Positions 34,848 to 45,719 of a stretch of DNA of 64,000 bases are shown here, in pieces. Origin of the DNA: Actinobacteria bacterium HGW-Actinobacteria-4 (GTDB lineage: Bacteria; Actinomycetota; Actinomycetes; Actinomycetales; Demequinaceae). The position numbers and the translations under genes were made by a program. Under the pieces are notes generated by a model. That model worked only from the letters and a program-made list of their open reading frames with translations. It was not told the DNA's origin and ran no database searches. The stretch is from contig PHEW01000001.1 of assembly GCA_002841315.1 (NCBI GenBank), positions 186,001 through 250,000 of the forward strand, written 5' to 3'. Positions within the stretch are counted from its first letter, which is position 1. Every line of letters starts with the position of its first letter.

Positions 34848-35648
34848 ATGGAGTGGATCGGGTGGCTCATAGCGCTAGGCGCCATCGCGTTGGCCGCGAC
34901 CTACGCCCTCCGGGAGCACCGGGCGAGCGTGGGCATCGCTGAACTAGAGTCCCAATTGGCGAGGGACACTTCCGCCGAGCGCGCCCTCGCCGCCAGCGAC
35001 GAACGTGCCCGGATCGCCCGCGAGATGCATGACGTGGTGGCTCACACGCTGTCCGTTGTGGTCGCTCAAGCCGACGGCGGCCGCTTCGCCGCCAAGACAG
35101 ACCCCGCCGCGGCCGCTCGCACCCTCGACACCATTGCGGAGGTGGGCCGGTCAGCCCTGACCGAGATGCGCGCGCTGCTAGGCGTACTGCGCGCCTCGGA
35201 CGGCGAGGCCGCCATGGGTCCGCAGCCCAGCCTGGACGACATCCCCGCGCTCGTAGCCTCGACCCGCGAGGGCGGCCTCGACGTCAGCTACGTCACCACC
35301 GGCACACCTCGCCCGCTACCTATCGGCGTAGCGCTGGCGTTCTACCGGATCGCCCAAGAGGCGCTCACCAACGTGCTCAAGCACGCCGGCCCGCGCGTGG
35401 AGGCGTTCGTTCAACTCACCTGGGAAGCCGATGCCGTCTCGCTCACCGTCAGCGACGACGGCCGTGGTGCGGCGGCCCGCGGCGATGGCGACGGCCTAGG
35501 GATCGAGGGGATGCGCGAGCGGGCCACGATCTTTGGAGGCTCCCTCACCGCGGGACCCAAGGCGGGCGGCGGCTACCTCGTGCGTGCCAGACTGCCCCTG
35601 GGCCCCAGCATCGGCCGCAATGAAGACACCACCGAGGGAGCGGCATGA
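34848..35648 (+). CDS. NarL-type sensor histidine kinase with minimal sensor region
   Basis: Two-component kinase of 266 residues. One N-terminal membrane helix (WIGWLIALGAIALAATYAL) leads straight into a short coiled segment and the HisKA_3 motif DERARIAREMHDVVAHTLSV, with the phospho-accepting His61. The ATPase part has the N box ALTNVLKHAG and DDGRGAAA followed by GLGIEGMRERA. Most actinobacterial kinases of this group carry four or five helices before HisKA_3, so the input domain is much reduced. The stop overlaps the response-regulator start (ATGA). Confidence 0.93.
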   Translation: MEWIGWLIALGAIALAATYALREHRASVGIAELESQLARDTSAERALAASDERARIAREMHDVVAHTLSVVVAQADGGRFAAKTDPAAAARTLDTIAEVGRSALTEMRALLGVLRASDGEAAMGPQPSLDDIPALVASTREGGLDVSYVTTGTPRPLPIGVALAFYRIAQEALTNVLKHAGPRVEAFVQLTWEADAVSLTVSDDGRGAAARGDGDGLGIEGMRERATIFGGSLTAGPKAGGGYLVRARLPLGPSIGRNEDTTEGAA

Positions 35649-36304
35649 CCATCCGAGTAGCGCTCGTAGACGACCAACAGTTGATCCGCGCGGGGTTCCG
35701 CATGGTGGTCGAGGCGCAGGGCGACATGGAGGTGGTCGCAGAAGCGGGCAATGGGGACGATGCTGTTGCGGCTTTGGCGCAGACGCCGGCCGACGTGGTG
35801 CTTATGGACATCCGCATGCCCGGTCTCGACGGGATAGCCGCCACGGCGGCACTCACCGAGGTCAGCGACGCGCGGGTCATCATCCTCACTACCTTTGACC
35901 TCGACGAGTACGTGGTCGCGGCGATCAAGGCCGGGGCGAGCGGGTTCCTGTTGAAGGACGCGCCGCCCGAAGACCTGCTCGCGGCGATCCGCACCGTGCA
36001 TGCCGGGGACGCGGTGATCGCGCCGTCGTCCACGCGAAGGCTCCTCACGCGCTTGGCCGCGACCCTGCCGGACCCCACCGACGGCGCGGGGTTGGAAGAC
36101 CTCACCGACCGCGAGCGCGAGGTGCTCGTGCTGATGGCGCGCGGACTTTCCAACCTGGAGATCTGCGACGCGCTGTTCCTCGCGGAGCCCACTGTGAAGT
36201 CCCACGTGGGCAAGGTGCTCGCCAAGCTGGGCGCCCGCGACCGTGTGCAGGCCGTGGTGATCGCCTACGAGACAGGGCTGGTGAAGCCACACCCCAACGC
36301 TTGA
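35645..36304 (+). CDS. NarL/FixJ-family response regulator
   Basis: Transcription factor of 219 residues, partner of the upstream kinase. The receiver domain has acidic residues at 9-10, phosphorylation site Asp55 (VVLMDIRMPGLDG), Thr82/83 and Lys104. The C-terminal LuxR-type helix-turn-helix runs from LTDREREVLVLMARGLSNLE to VKSHVGKVLAKLGARDRVQA. Two serpin genes start 71 bp downstream in the same direction and are plausible targets or operon members. Confidence 0.95.
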   Translation: MTIRVALVDDQQLIRAGFRMVVEAQGDMEVVAEAGNGDDAVAALAQTPADVVLMDIRMPGLDGIAATAALTEVSDARVIILTTFDLDEYVVAAIKAGASGFLLKDAPPEDLLAAIRTVHAGDAVIAPSSTRRLLTRLAATLPDPTDGAGLEDLTDREREVLVLMARGLSNLEICDALFLAEPTVKSHVGKVLAKLGARDRVQAVVIAYETGLVKPHPNA

Positions 36305-36375
36305 GCCCCCCTGGAACGTTGAGGTAGTAACCGCGCAGCGTTGTCTTGACGACGCCGCCGTCACGAGGAGCCACC

Positions 36376-37629
36376 ATGAATCTCGCCCGAGCGATCCCCC
36401 TGACGCTAGCCGCGAGCATGCTCGTGACGGCATGCGCGGTTCCAGGCCAAGCTCCAGTGGAGCGGCCCAGCCCTGACTCCCCCGACACGGTCGCGCTGGC
36501 CACCGGGCTGAACGACGCTGGCTACCGAGTGTTTCACGCCGCCGTAGCGGGCTCCAACGAGGACGTGGTGCTGTCGCCGCTGTCGATCGGGCTCGCTTTC
36601 GGAATGCTCGACGTTGGTGCGACGGACAATCTCGCAGCCCAGCTCGAAGAGCTCTTTGGCTACCCGGTGGAGGGCGAGGCCAGGTGGTCGGCGTTCAACA
36701 CGCTCGAGCAGTTGCTCGTGCAAGAGGGCGAACCCGCGACGGAAGAGCAGTCCGCAACGCCCACCCTCCGCATCGCCAACCGCGCCTTCCAGGACACAGG
36801 CTTCGAGCCGGTTGAGGGCTACAACGAACTCATCGAGACGTGGTTTGGCGCCGGCATGGAGAACCTGGCCCTCAGAGCAGAGCCGGAGAAGTCGCGCGTC
36901 ACGATCAACGCGTGGGTCGAGGAGCGCACCTCGGGCCTGATTCCGAACCTCCTTCCTGAAGGCGCGCTCAATGAAGAGAGCGCCATGGTCTTGGTCAACA
37001 CGCTGTACATGAAGGCGACGTGGCTCACGCCGTTCGAGGATTACGCAACCGAGGACGCCGACTTCACCTTCCTGGACGGGACCACCGCGAGCGTGCCGCT
37101 GATGCACGAGGGCCAGTTCAATGGGCGGGCGTACGCGGGCGACGGGTACGCCGCGATCGACCTTCCGTACTCCGGCGACGACATCTCGATGCTCGTGATC
37201 GCCCCTGACGCTGGCGAGTACGCGGCCATCGAGGCACAGCTGAGCGCCGACTTCGTTGCGGAGATCGATGGGAAACTGAAGGACCAGCCCGTGGACTTCT
37301 ACCTGCCAAGGTTTGAGAGCACTGCGGACCTGGACCTGCGCAAGGTCATCGAGGACCAGCTGGGATTCACAGGCATCTTCAAGGTCACCGAGTTGGGCGG
37401 CATTCACCCCGACGCCTATGTTGATGCGGCGCTGCACTCCGCGAAGATCATTGTTGACGAGGAGGGCACGGAGGCCGCCGCCGCAACCGCCATCATGGTG
37501 GGCACCACGAGCGCACCGCCCGAGCCAGACCTCGTGATCCGCGTGGACCGACCCTTCCTGTACGTGATCCGCGACCACGAAACGGGTGCGGTGCTGTTTG
37601 TGGGCAGAGTTCTCGACCCTCGCGCCTAG
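36376..37629 (+). CDS. Serpin-family protease inhibitor lipoprotein (first of a tandem pair)
   Basis: Predicted surface-anchored serpin of 417 residues, start at 36376 after GAGGAG. The signal ends in lipobox VTAC. Serpin-fold motifs are present: VVLSPLSIGLAFGML, LVNTLYMKATWLTPF, DFYLPRFESTADLDL and RPFLYVIRDHETGAVLFVGRV. The hinge of the reactive loop is EEGTEAAAAT (G364 as P15), with small residues as in inhibitory serpins. Counting 15 residues gives P1-P1' near Thr378-Ser379 (VGTT-SAPPE). The loop is about four residues longer than in alpha-1-antitrypsin, so the exact scissile bond is uncertain. Targets are unknown, perhaps secreted serine or cysteine proteases. Confidence 0.92.
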   Translation: MNLARAIPLTLAASMLVTACAVPGQAPVERPSPDSPDTVALATGLNDAGYRVFHAAVAGSNEDVVLSPLSIGLAFGMLDVGATDNLAAQLEELFGYPVEGEARWSAFNTLEQLLVQEGEPATEEQSATPTLRIANRAFQDTGFEPVEGYNELIETWFGAGMENLALRAEPEKSRVTINAWVEERTSGLIPNLLPEGALNEESAMVLVNTLYMKATWLTPFEDYATEDADFTFLDGTTASVPLMHEGQFNGRAYAGDGYAAIDLPYSGDDISMLVIAPDAGEYAAIEAQLSADFVAEIDGKLKDQPVDFYLPRFESTADLDLRKVIEDQLGFTGIFKVTELGGIHPDAYVDAALHSAKIIVDEEGTEAAAATAIMVGTTSAPPEPDLVIRVDRPFLYVIRDHETGAVLFVGRVLDPRA

Positions 37630-37647
37630 GGCACCCAGGGATATCGC

Positions 37648-38901
37648 ATGCGAGCCTTCCGAACTATCTCGACTACCGTGGCTACCAGCGTGCTCGTGTC
37701 CGCGTGCGCGGTACTAGGAGAAGCTCCCGTGGACCGTCCCAGCCCTGATTCGACTGATACGGCCGCGCTGGCAGCCGGACTTAACGACGCTGGCTACCGA
37801 ATGTTTCACGCGGCCGCAGAGAGCTCCGACGAGGACGTGGTGCTGTCGCCGCTGTCGATCGGGTTGGCGTTCGGAGTGCTCGATGTGGGCGCCACGGAGG
37901 ACCTTGCGATGCGGCTCGAGGAGCTCTTCGGATACCCGGTTGAGGGCGAGGCCAGGTGGTCGGCGTTCAACACGCTGGAACAGTCGCTCACGCAAGAGGG
38001 CAACCCTCCCGGCGACGACCAACCCATGACGCCGACGCTCCGCATTGCCAACCGTGCTTTCCAAGACACCGACTTCGAGCCGCTCGAGGAATACAACGAG
38101 CTCCTCGAAACTTGGTTCGGATCGGGCACCGAGACCCTGCGTTTACAGGATGATCCCGAGGGCTCTCGCACCACCATCAACGAGTGGGTTTCAGCCCGCA
38201 CCTCGAATCTCATTCCGGAACTGTTGGCTCCCGATGCCATCACCGCTGACACAGTGATGATCCTGGTCAATACCTTGTATATGAAGGCCGCGTGGCAGAC
38301 GCCGTTTGAGGACTTCGCGACCAGCGACGCCGACTTCACCTTTGTGGACGGCACCACCGCATCTGTCCCGCTCATGCACAACGATGGGCTGTGGGCCAGT
38401 GCCTACGCGGGCGACGGCTACGCCGCGATCGACCTTCCCTACTACGGAGATGACATCTCCATGTTGGTCATTGCGCCGGACGCAGGAAACTACGCAGCTA
38501 TCGAGGCCCTCCTCAACACTGACTTCGTGGCACAGGTGGACCGTGAACTCGAGGGTCAATCAGTGGACTTCTACCTGCCTCGATTCGAGAGCACGGCGGA
38601 CCTCGACCTGCGCGAGGTCATCGAGGAGCAACTGGATATCCCTGGCGTCTTCGACGTGATGCAGTTGGGAGGGATCCACCCCGAGGCATACGTCAGCGCC
38701 GCTATCCACTCCGCGAAGATCATCGTGGATGAGGTGGGCACCGAGGCCGCGGCCGCGACCGCCATCGCGATAGACGCAGGCAGCGCAATGCCGGAGTCAC
38801 CGCTCCTGATTCGCGTGGACCGGCCGTTCCTGTATGTGATCCGCGACCACGACACGGGCGCCGTCTTGTTTGTGGGCAGGGTGCTCGACCCCCGCGCGTA
38901 G
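37648..38901 (+). CDS. Serpin-family protease inhibitor lipoprotein (second of a tandem pair)
   Basis: Second serpin of the same length (417 residues), 18 bp after the first and clearly a duplicate: long blocks such as DDISMLVIAPDAG and GEARWSAFNTLEQ are shared. Lipobox VSAC. The hinge DEVGTEAAAAT is kept, but the rest of the reactive loop differs: AIAIDAGSAMPESP against AIMVGTTSAPPEPD, with P1 by counting at Gly378. The framework is conserved while the loop diverged, which suggests different protease targets. The ribosome site is weak (CAGGGA), so translation may depend on the first serpin gene. Confidence 0.92.
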   Translation: MRAFRTISTTVATSVLVSACAVLGEAPVDRPSPDSTDTAALAAGLNDAGYRMFHAAAESSDEDVVLSPLSIGLAFGVLDVGATEDLAMRLEELFGYPVEGEARWSAFNTLEQSLTQEGNPPGDDQPMTPTLRIANRAFQDTDFEPLEEYNELLETWFGSGTETLRLQDDPEGSRTTINEWVSARTSNLIPELLAPDAITADTVMILVNTLYMKAAWQTPFEDFATSDADFTFVDGTTASVPLMHNDGLWASAYAGDGYAAIDLPYYGDDISMLVIAPDAGNYAAIEALLNTDFVAQVDRELEGQSVDFYLPRFESTADLDLREVIEEQLDIPGVFDVMQLGGIHPEAYVSAAIHSAKIIVDEVGTEAAAATAIAIDAGSAMPESPLLIRVDRPFLYVIRDHDTGAVLFVGRVLDPRA

Positions 38902-38974
38902 TACCCAGGTATCACCCAAAGTCCATGCCACAGGCCGATGCCCCGGGAGACCCCCTCCCGCTAGCGTCGGCTGT

Positions 38975-39732
<758 letters not shown>

Positions 39733-39736
<4 letters not shown>

Positions 39737-41781
39737 AGTGGATACCGGTTGCACTGATGGGAGTTGCGGCGTTCCTTGGATCGCTGCTCGGCACCCTGAT
39801 CGCGAACCCGCTCTACGCCCGAGATCCCTCAAGCGGCATGGCGCCGTTCTTGTTCAACCTCGTGGCGATGATCGTGTACCTGGTGGTGGTGATTGCAATC
39901 CTGGCTGCAATCCCATTCGCGTTTCTGCGCCTCGCGTGGGTGGGCAGGCGCACCGAGTTCGCGACCAGCATGGCCTTGGGTGCCACGCGCTCGGAGCTAA
40001 TCCGCCGTGCCCGCGTCGAGGGCCTGCGGATGGGTGTGTTTGCTAGCATCGCCGGGATCATCGCTGGCGCTCTGTACGTGCAGGTGGGTCCATTCGCCGA
40101 ACACGGCTGGGAACCGTTCACGTCGCAGGGGCTCTACCCGTTGGTTGCCGTGGCGTGGCTGCTCGTCATGGCCATCGTCATCGCGACCACGTCCGCGATC
40201 TACGGCATCGCGATGTCCTCGATGACCCGGGGCACTCCGGTTGAGGCCGCCACCGCAGTGGTCGCCGATAGCGCGAGTGAGCGTGGACTCGGTAGGCTCC
40301 GCGAGCCCGGACGCGGCATTCGCGTTGTGCTCGCTCTGTTCGCATTCGCTTGGGTAGTGATGCTTGTGGACCGGCTCACGAACATTGGCAGGGTGGACTT
40401 TGACAACGCCGCGGAAACGGTGTGGCTGAGCAATACCGTGGGGGTTCTCGCCTTCATCGCCGCGATCAGCGCGCCGGTGATCGGCTGGTTCGTGCTGAGA
40501 CTCACCGCCGAGGCTCTCACGGGACCGGTGGCGCGCGCACTGCGGTACGGCACGCGCGGGCTTGGCGCACGGTCCTTCGCGGCCGACGGCCTCATGCAAC
40601 GCACGGGGCTCCGCACGGGCGCGGTCATGACCATGGCGATCGTCGCAGCGCTCTCGACGGCGACGCTTGGCACCTACACTCTGGGCGACCACCTCAACTA
40701 CACCGCCGAACGCCTCAACGCGCCGGTTGCAGTGACCTCCTACGCTGACGGATTCTTTGCAGAGGGCCCCAACCCGCACCCGGACGGACTGGAACAGACG
40801 GCGCTCGACCCAAGCTTGTTGGCAGCGTTGTCTGCAGACAGCCGCATCCACGTGGTGCCTTTTGCACGCCTACGGGCCGGGGATCCGTATGAGTACACCG
40901 AACTGTGGCCGGACGGCCGGATCGAGGAAAGCACGCGGCAAGACACGTACCTGGCGGTTGACGTCGCGGCGTCCGACGCCGTGGTGCCCGATGGCTACCG
41001 CCTCCTGGGACTGTCTGACGGGACCTTCGTGGCCGCAGGGGAAGGCAACTACTCGAACGTCGCGGTCAACATGCGTGGCCACGAGATCGTGGTGGCAGGC
41101 GTGAGCGAGCCGGTCCACCCGTTCTGGTCCTCGTCTCGAGACTCGGTGGTGAGCTTGGACTGGGCGCGCGAGCGCTTTGGCCCGGCGCCCATCAGCGGTG
41201 CACTGATCTACGCCGTGGATGACACGGTCAGTGTCAGGGCAGTAGTCAGCGAGTATGTGACACCCGGGCAGGCGTATACCTACTCTCACAACGAGGACTA
41301 CGGCGTTGTGATGCTGAGCCGCGCGCCGCTGGGGGCATCAGGAACGGTGCTCCTAGCGGGCCTGATTATCGCGGTGGCGCTCATCGTCGCGATGTCAACT
41401 GCCTCTCAACGGCTGCGTAGGCGCGAGTACGCCACGATGGCGGCACTAGGGGCCACGCCAGCGTCGCTCAGGGTAGCGCCTGCGATCGAGGCGGCCGTGA
41501 CGGCTTCCATCGCGATCGTGACCGGAGTTGCGGTCGGGCTGACCTATTGGCTCGCTACCGCCAACCCGTACCTCATGTCGCCTGGCGCGCCAATCGATGC
41601 GGGGGAAGCGCTGTGGCACCTGGGCGCTCACCTCGGCCTGTTCCCGTGGACATCGCTAGCCATTGGCGCGTTGGTGACCGTAGCATCGGCCGCCCTGGCG
41701 TCCCTGGTGTTCGGGGCCAGCATGCAACAACGCACGCCTGTGGAAGAACTGCGCACCGCGATGAAGGAAGGTGTCTCATGA
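39733..41781 (+). CDS. FtsX-like ABC transporter permease (1)
   Basis: A 682-residue membrane protein with about ten helices and an extracytoplasmic domain between the two FtsX-like bundles. Typical stretches are RRTEFATSMALGATRSELIRRARVEGLRMG in the first bundle (in part: MALGATRSELIRRA) and RRREYATMAALGATPASLRVAP in the second. It overlaps both neighbours by 4 bp (ATGA). It pairs with the second permease as the membrane part of the ABC system. Confidence 0.9.
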
Positions 41782-43940
41782 TCTGGAGCCTGGCCCGCGA
41801 GCAGATGCGTTCCCAGCGCAAGTCCATTGCCTCGACCACCACGCTACTTGCGGTCATCATGGCTCTCGCGAGCTTTGCGGCCATGACCGCGACTACCGAG
41901 CGCGCCCACGATGAGACTCTGCAACGAGTCCTAGGCGGCGGACTCGAACACTACGCGATAGCGATCACGCACAGCAACGGGCCCATTGTGCGTACTCCCG
42001 CGCTCAACTGGGATCGGGAGTTCGCGGACCCTGCGCTTGTCGAGACCGTCATGGCTCAGATTGAGGCAACGAGCACCGGCTATGTCCGCTCAACATTCGT
42101 TCCTCTCCCCTTTCCCATCGGCGAGAAGACCGCGTGGGTGGTGGGCCAGGAGGGCGAACTCCACTGGGATCAGGTGGTTCGCGAGGGCCGCGCGCCAGCG
42201 GCGGGCGAGATAGTGCTGTCGCGCGAGGTGGCTATCGAGTTGGGCGTGCGCCTAGGCGACACTGTCAGGTTCGCGGGAGAAGTCATGGTGCCTCGCGAAG
42301 GCAACTCCAAACTCGATCCGGAGCAACGGGAAGCGGAGTTCATGCTGGTGGGCTACTCGCTCTCGGATCCGGATGAGGGCTACGGCATCGCGTTCATTCC
42401 CGATGGGTTTCTCACATGGGATGACGCCCTCAAACAGAGGGATGTCTTCCCTTGGACCTCCGGATACAACGCCGCGGGCCAACCAACCGTGGAGTACGAC
42501 TTCGAGCTGTGGTGGGACGGACCGGTGCCGTCGGTGGTTGCGGAGAACCCGAAGGCCATCTACTACGCCACGGGCGCAGAAGTGGCTCAGTGGGCCGGCA
42601 TGGAACCGGGCGGATGGACCGTCACCCCGGCCACGACCATCGCAGGGTTGCTCGCGGTTCTGGCGGCCTTCGGGACCGTCGCGGCCGGCCTCGCCATCGC
42701 ACGGAACCAGGCGCCCGCGCGGACCAAGTGGGTCGCGACTGCGCTCACGCTGGGCGTGCCGCGCCGACGAGTGGTCGCGGCGACTGGGCTCGAGACGGCC
42801 ATGGTCGCGTTGGCGGCGGCAGCGATGGGGTTCGCGCTTGCGTGGCTCACGGTGTTCGGCGTCCTCCAAGCAGGTGCCGCCCAGAACCCGGACGCGTTCA
42901 ACCTTGCAGTTCCAGCTGTCCCGGGCTGGCTGGTGGCCAGTGTGTTCGCGGTTGCCCTGCTCCTGGCGGTCATCGTCATCGGAGCTCCCGGTTGGTGGGC
43001 ATCGCGCACCGCACCCGTCGCGGCGCTCAAGCCCGTCTCCCCGCTGAGCGAGGCCGAGCCGTACCGTCCGGTTTCGGTGCGCTGGCTGTGGTGGGGGTTC
43101 GGGGCATCCGCGATCGTGGTCCTCGTCACCTCGAGGCTGTCGCTCCTCGTGGTGTGGAACCGATGGCCTCTCGAGGTGATAGTGGGCACGGTCGCCGTGG
43201 TGGTCTTCTTTGTCATGGGCACCATGCTGCTCATCGAAGCCTTCCGCAAGGCGATCCCCGCAACCGCCGCGCGCATCGGCCGCCTGGCCCGTCCGTGGGC
43301 GGTGGCCGCGAGCACGCAGTTGTATGCGGCGCGGCGGCAGGCGCTCTTCCCCGCGCTCGCGATGACCGCCACGATGGGCGCGCTCACGGCATGGCTCTAC
43401 GAGGTCACGCTCAACTTTCCCAGTGGTCGGGATCAGTGGGGCGACAAGGTCCACGACGGAACCTTCAGCGACTACATCGAGTACGTCCTCTACGACCCCG
43501 CGATTGCCATGGGCGCGATGGGAGCGCTGCTCTTCGCAGGCCTGCTCATCCTGGTGGTGGGGCTCACCACCGCGAGCGCCAACCGTTCGCAGTCGGCCAC
43601 TCAGTCCGCGCTGGGGTTCACCCGCCGAGCGCGCGTCAACGCAAGCCTGGCGCAGCACGGAATCCCCATGCTGATGGGAACTGCCGTCGGAGCGGCACTG
43701 GGTATCGTGCTTCCGTTCTTGAACTGGGCCACCTCAGAAGTGACGGGCAACGATCTGCCGTTTGACCGGAGCGTCGGCGCCAATCTCGAGGCGCTGCCCT
43801 TCGCACTCGTGGGTGCGGCCTGGATATCGTTCATCGCGGTGGTTGTCGCCGCACTCGCAGCGTGCCTCATCGCCTTCATGACGCCTCAGCAGACTCCGGT
43901 GCAGGCGCTGCGCGACAGCGAGAAGGCAGGGATCTCGTAG
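41778..43940 (+). CDS. FtsX-like ABC transporter permease (2)
   Basis: A 720-residue membrane protein, start at 41778 overlapping the previous stop (ATGA); the longer frame from 41547 is not real. A first helix is followed by an extracytoplasmic domain (residues about 45-270; EIVLSREVAIELGVRLGDTVRFAG is typical of MacB-type domains, in part) and then two groups of helices with the FtsX signature WVATALTLGVPRRRVVAAT. It is diverged from permease 1, so the system is likely a heterodimer. Confidence 0.9.
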   Translation: MIWSLAREQMRSQRKSIASTTTLLAVIMALASFAAMTATTERAHDETLQRVLGGGLEHYAIAITHSNGPIVRTPALNWDREFADPALVETVMAQIEATSTGYVRSTFVPLPFPIGEKTAWVVGQEGELHWDQVVREGRAPAAGEIVLSREVAIELGVRLGDTVRFAGEVMVPREGNSKLDPEQREAEFMLVGYSLSDPDEGYGIAFIPDGFLTWDDALKQRDVFPWTSGYNAAGQPTVEYDFELWWDGPVPSVVAENPKAIYYATGAEVAQWAGMEPGGWTVTPATTIAGLLAVLAAFGTVAAGLAIARNQAPARTKWVATALTLGVPRRRVVAATGLETAMVALAAAAMGFALAWLTVFGVLQAGAAQNPDAFNLAVPAVPGWLVASVFAVALLLAVIVIGAPGWWASRTAPVAALKPVSPLSEAEPYRPVSVRWLWWGFGASAIVVLVTSRLSLLVVWNRWPLEVIVGTVAVVVFFVMGTMLLIEAFRKAIPATAARIGRLARPWAVAASTQLYAARRQALFPALAMTATMGALTAWLYEVTLNFPSGRDQWGDKVHDGTFSDYIEYVLYDPAIAMGAMGALLFAGLLILVVGLTTASANRSQSATQSALGFTRRARVNASLAQHGIPMLMGTAVGAALGIVLPFLNWATSEVTGNDLPFDRSVGANLEALPFALVGAAWISFIAVVVAALAACLIAFMTPQQTPVQALRDSEKAGIS

Positions 43941-44021
43941 GGTGCCTGCCGGAGCAGACGCGGACTCGCGCGTTCGCCCTAGACTGGTGCGAGCATCGGC
44001 CGCCTGGAAGGAACTTGACCT

Positions 44022-44444
44022 GTGAGCAACTACGCCGGAGACATCACGCCCCAAGAGGCGTGGGACATTCTCACCACCAACCCTGACGCGCGCCTGGTGG
44101 ACGTACGCACTGACGCGGAGTGGCGTTTTGTGGGTGTCCCGGACACGTCATCGACGGGCAAGGAGACGCTGTTCATCGAGTGGGTCAACTACCCAGACGG
44201 CGAGCGCAATCACCAGTTCGCGGCCCAGTTGAAGGAGGCCGGGCTTGAGCCGGGCTCCGAGGCGCCCATCATCTTCCTGTGCCGATCAGGGCAGCGTTCC
44301 ATTGGCGCCGCCGTTGCAGCGACCGATGCTGGCTTGGGCCCTTCGTACAACGTCCTGGAGGGCTTCGAGGGAGCCACGAACGAGGACGGCCACCGCGGTT
44401 GGCAAGGCTGGCGCGCTGCTGGCCTGCCCTGGCGTCAGAGCTAG
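44022..44444 (+). CDS. Rhodanese-like domain protein
   Basis: Single-domain sulfurtransferase-type protein of 140 residues with a GTG start preceded by AAGGAA. It has the entry motif RLVDVRTDAEWRFVGVPD and the active-site loop FLCRSGQRSIGAAV with the catalytic Cys. Specific role unknown. It stands alone between the ABC system and the second sugar cluster. Confidence 0.9.
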   Translation: MSNYAGDITPQEAWDILTTNPDARLVDVRTDAEWRFVGVPDTSSTGKETLFIEWVNYPDGERNHQFAAQLKEAGLEPGSEAPIIFLCRSGQRSIGAAVAATDAGLGPSYNVLEGFEGATNEDGHRGWQGWRAAGLPWRQS

Positions 44445-44585
44445 GTCTGTAGCAGGCATTTTGCTGCCGGACGCGCAAATCGGGCGTTGGACGATGCCCG
44501 CGAACCCCTCCATGCAAAGTAACGATTCGGTAACGAGGGTTGTATTGTTGCCGCCAGCAACATAATCTCGGTGGCAAGAAGCGGT

Positions 44586-44599
44586 TCGAAGCGCTTCGA
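44586..44599. promoter_or_regulatory. Operator before the second LacI gene
   Basis: TCGAAGCGCTTCGA, perfect 14-bp palindrome 59 bp upstream of the lacI start, suitable for autoregulation. Same class as 45720-45739 and 15873-15886. Confidence 0.8.
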
Positions 44600-44658
44600 C
44601 AAGACCGAGGGCTCACGCCCACGATTCACGCAACTGAGATGACAACGAGGTCAGCCCC

Positions 44659-45687
44659 GTGGCAACGATTGATGACGTAGCGAGAGAAGCTGGTGTCTCC
44701 ATCAGCACGGTCTCCTATGCCTTGAGCGGCAAACGTTCTATCTCTCCTTCCACGCGCCTCCGGGTCGAAGCCGCCGCAACCAAGTTGGGCTACCTTCCCC
44801 ACGCGTCGGCTCGCATGCTCGCCGCCAACCGCTCTGACATCATCGCCGTCACCACCCCATTGCACCCTGACACCGACCAAAGCGCGCACATGACCTTCAC
44901 CATGGAGGTCACCAAAGCCGCACGCGACGTTGACTACGACACCGTGCTGCTGGTCCACAACGACGCCGTAGAGGGCATGAAGCGCAGCGCCGCCACGTCA
45001 CTCGCCGACGGCATCATCGTGCTCGACGTCGATGCTCACGACGAACGCGCCGTGCTCGCCCGCCAACTCAAGTGCCCCGTGGTGTTCATCGGGATCCCCG
45101 CCGACACCACTGGCCTGGTCTGTGTGGACCTCGACTTTGAGGCGGCCGCCGTCATGGCGATCGACCGCCTGGTCGCCGCCGGCCGAACCAACATCGCCCT
45201 CATCTCCCACCCCACCGAGACCATCGACCGCGAGTCCAACTTCCCGCTACGCTTCCTGCACGCGTTCGAGGGCCACGCCGCGAGCCTGGGGCTGGACGCC
45301 ATCACTGTCAATCCCACCGAGCACCGCGCCCACGAGGCCATTGACGCGATCATGACCCGCATGCCGAACCTCAACGGGCTTGTTCTCAACACGACATCGG
45401 ACATCGCGGGCTCGGTGTCAGCGGCCCTCGCGGAGTACGGCCGGAAGGTGCCCACCGATGTGGGCGTCATTGCCGCGGGCGTGACCTTTAGTACGCACCG
45501 CTTCCCCGTTCCCTTCGACACCATCCCGCTCGATGCCCACGCCTCCTGCACAACCGCCGTGGCCATGCTGGTGGACCTCATCGAGAATCATGCTTCCTTG
45601 CCCGAACGCACCCTCATTCCACCGTCCTATATAGAACACGGCTCGGTCACACCCGCGACCGTCGCCAAGACGAGCAAGGCCACCTGA
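44659..45687 (+). CDS. LacI-family regulator of the alpha-xylosidase cluster
   Basis: Repressor of 342 residues from a GTG start. The DNA-binding part is ATIDDVAREAGVSISTVSYALSGKR, with hinge helix HASARMLAANRSD. The effector domain follows. The recognition helix (SISTVSYALSG) differs from that of the arabinose regulator (SHQTVSRVLND), which agrees with the distinct operator class TCGAARCGYTTCGA found on both sides of this gene. The downstream ABC importer and alpha-xylosidase suggest a xyloglucan-type oligosaccharide or isoprimeverose as inducer; this is inference. Confidence 0.94.
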   Translation: MATIDDVAREAGVSISTVSYALSGKRSISPSTRLRVEAAATKLGYLPHASARMLAANRSDIIAVTTPLHPDTDQSAHMTFTMEVTKAARDVDYDTVLLVHNDAVEGMKRSAATSLADGIIVLDVDAHDERAVLARQLKCPVVFIGIPADTTGLVCVDLDFEAAAVMAIDRLVAAGRTNIALISHPTETIDRESNFPLRFLHAFEGHAASLGLDAITVNPTEHRAHEAIDAIMTRMPNLNGLVLNTTSDIAGSVSAALAEYGRKVPTDVGVIAAGVTFSTHRFPVPFDTIPLDAHASCTTAVAMLVDLIENHASLPERTLIPPSYIEHGSVTPATVAKTSKAT

Positions 45688-45719
45688 TGACAATCCATCA
45701 CCGGCCTTCAGCACGACTG

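Noticed and set aside
36376-38901. Tandem serpin genes as an assembly duplication
   Set aside because: The copies differ in many positions throughout and have distinct loops and signal peptides, so they are real paralogues.
42252-43658. 468-residue open frame on the minus strand across the second FtsX-like permease
   Set aside because: Antisense shadow of a well-supported permease gene; translation is Arg/His/Glu-rich and featureless.
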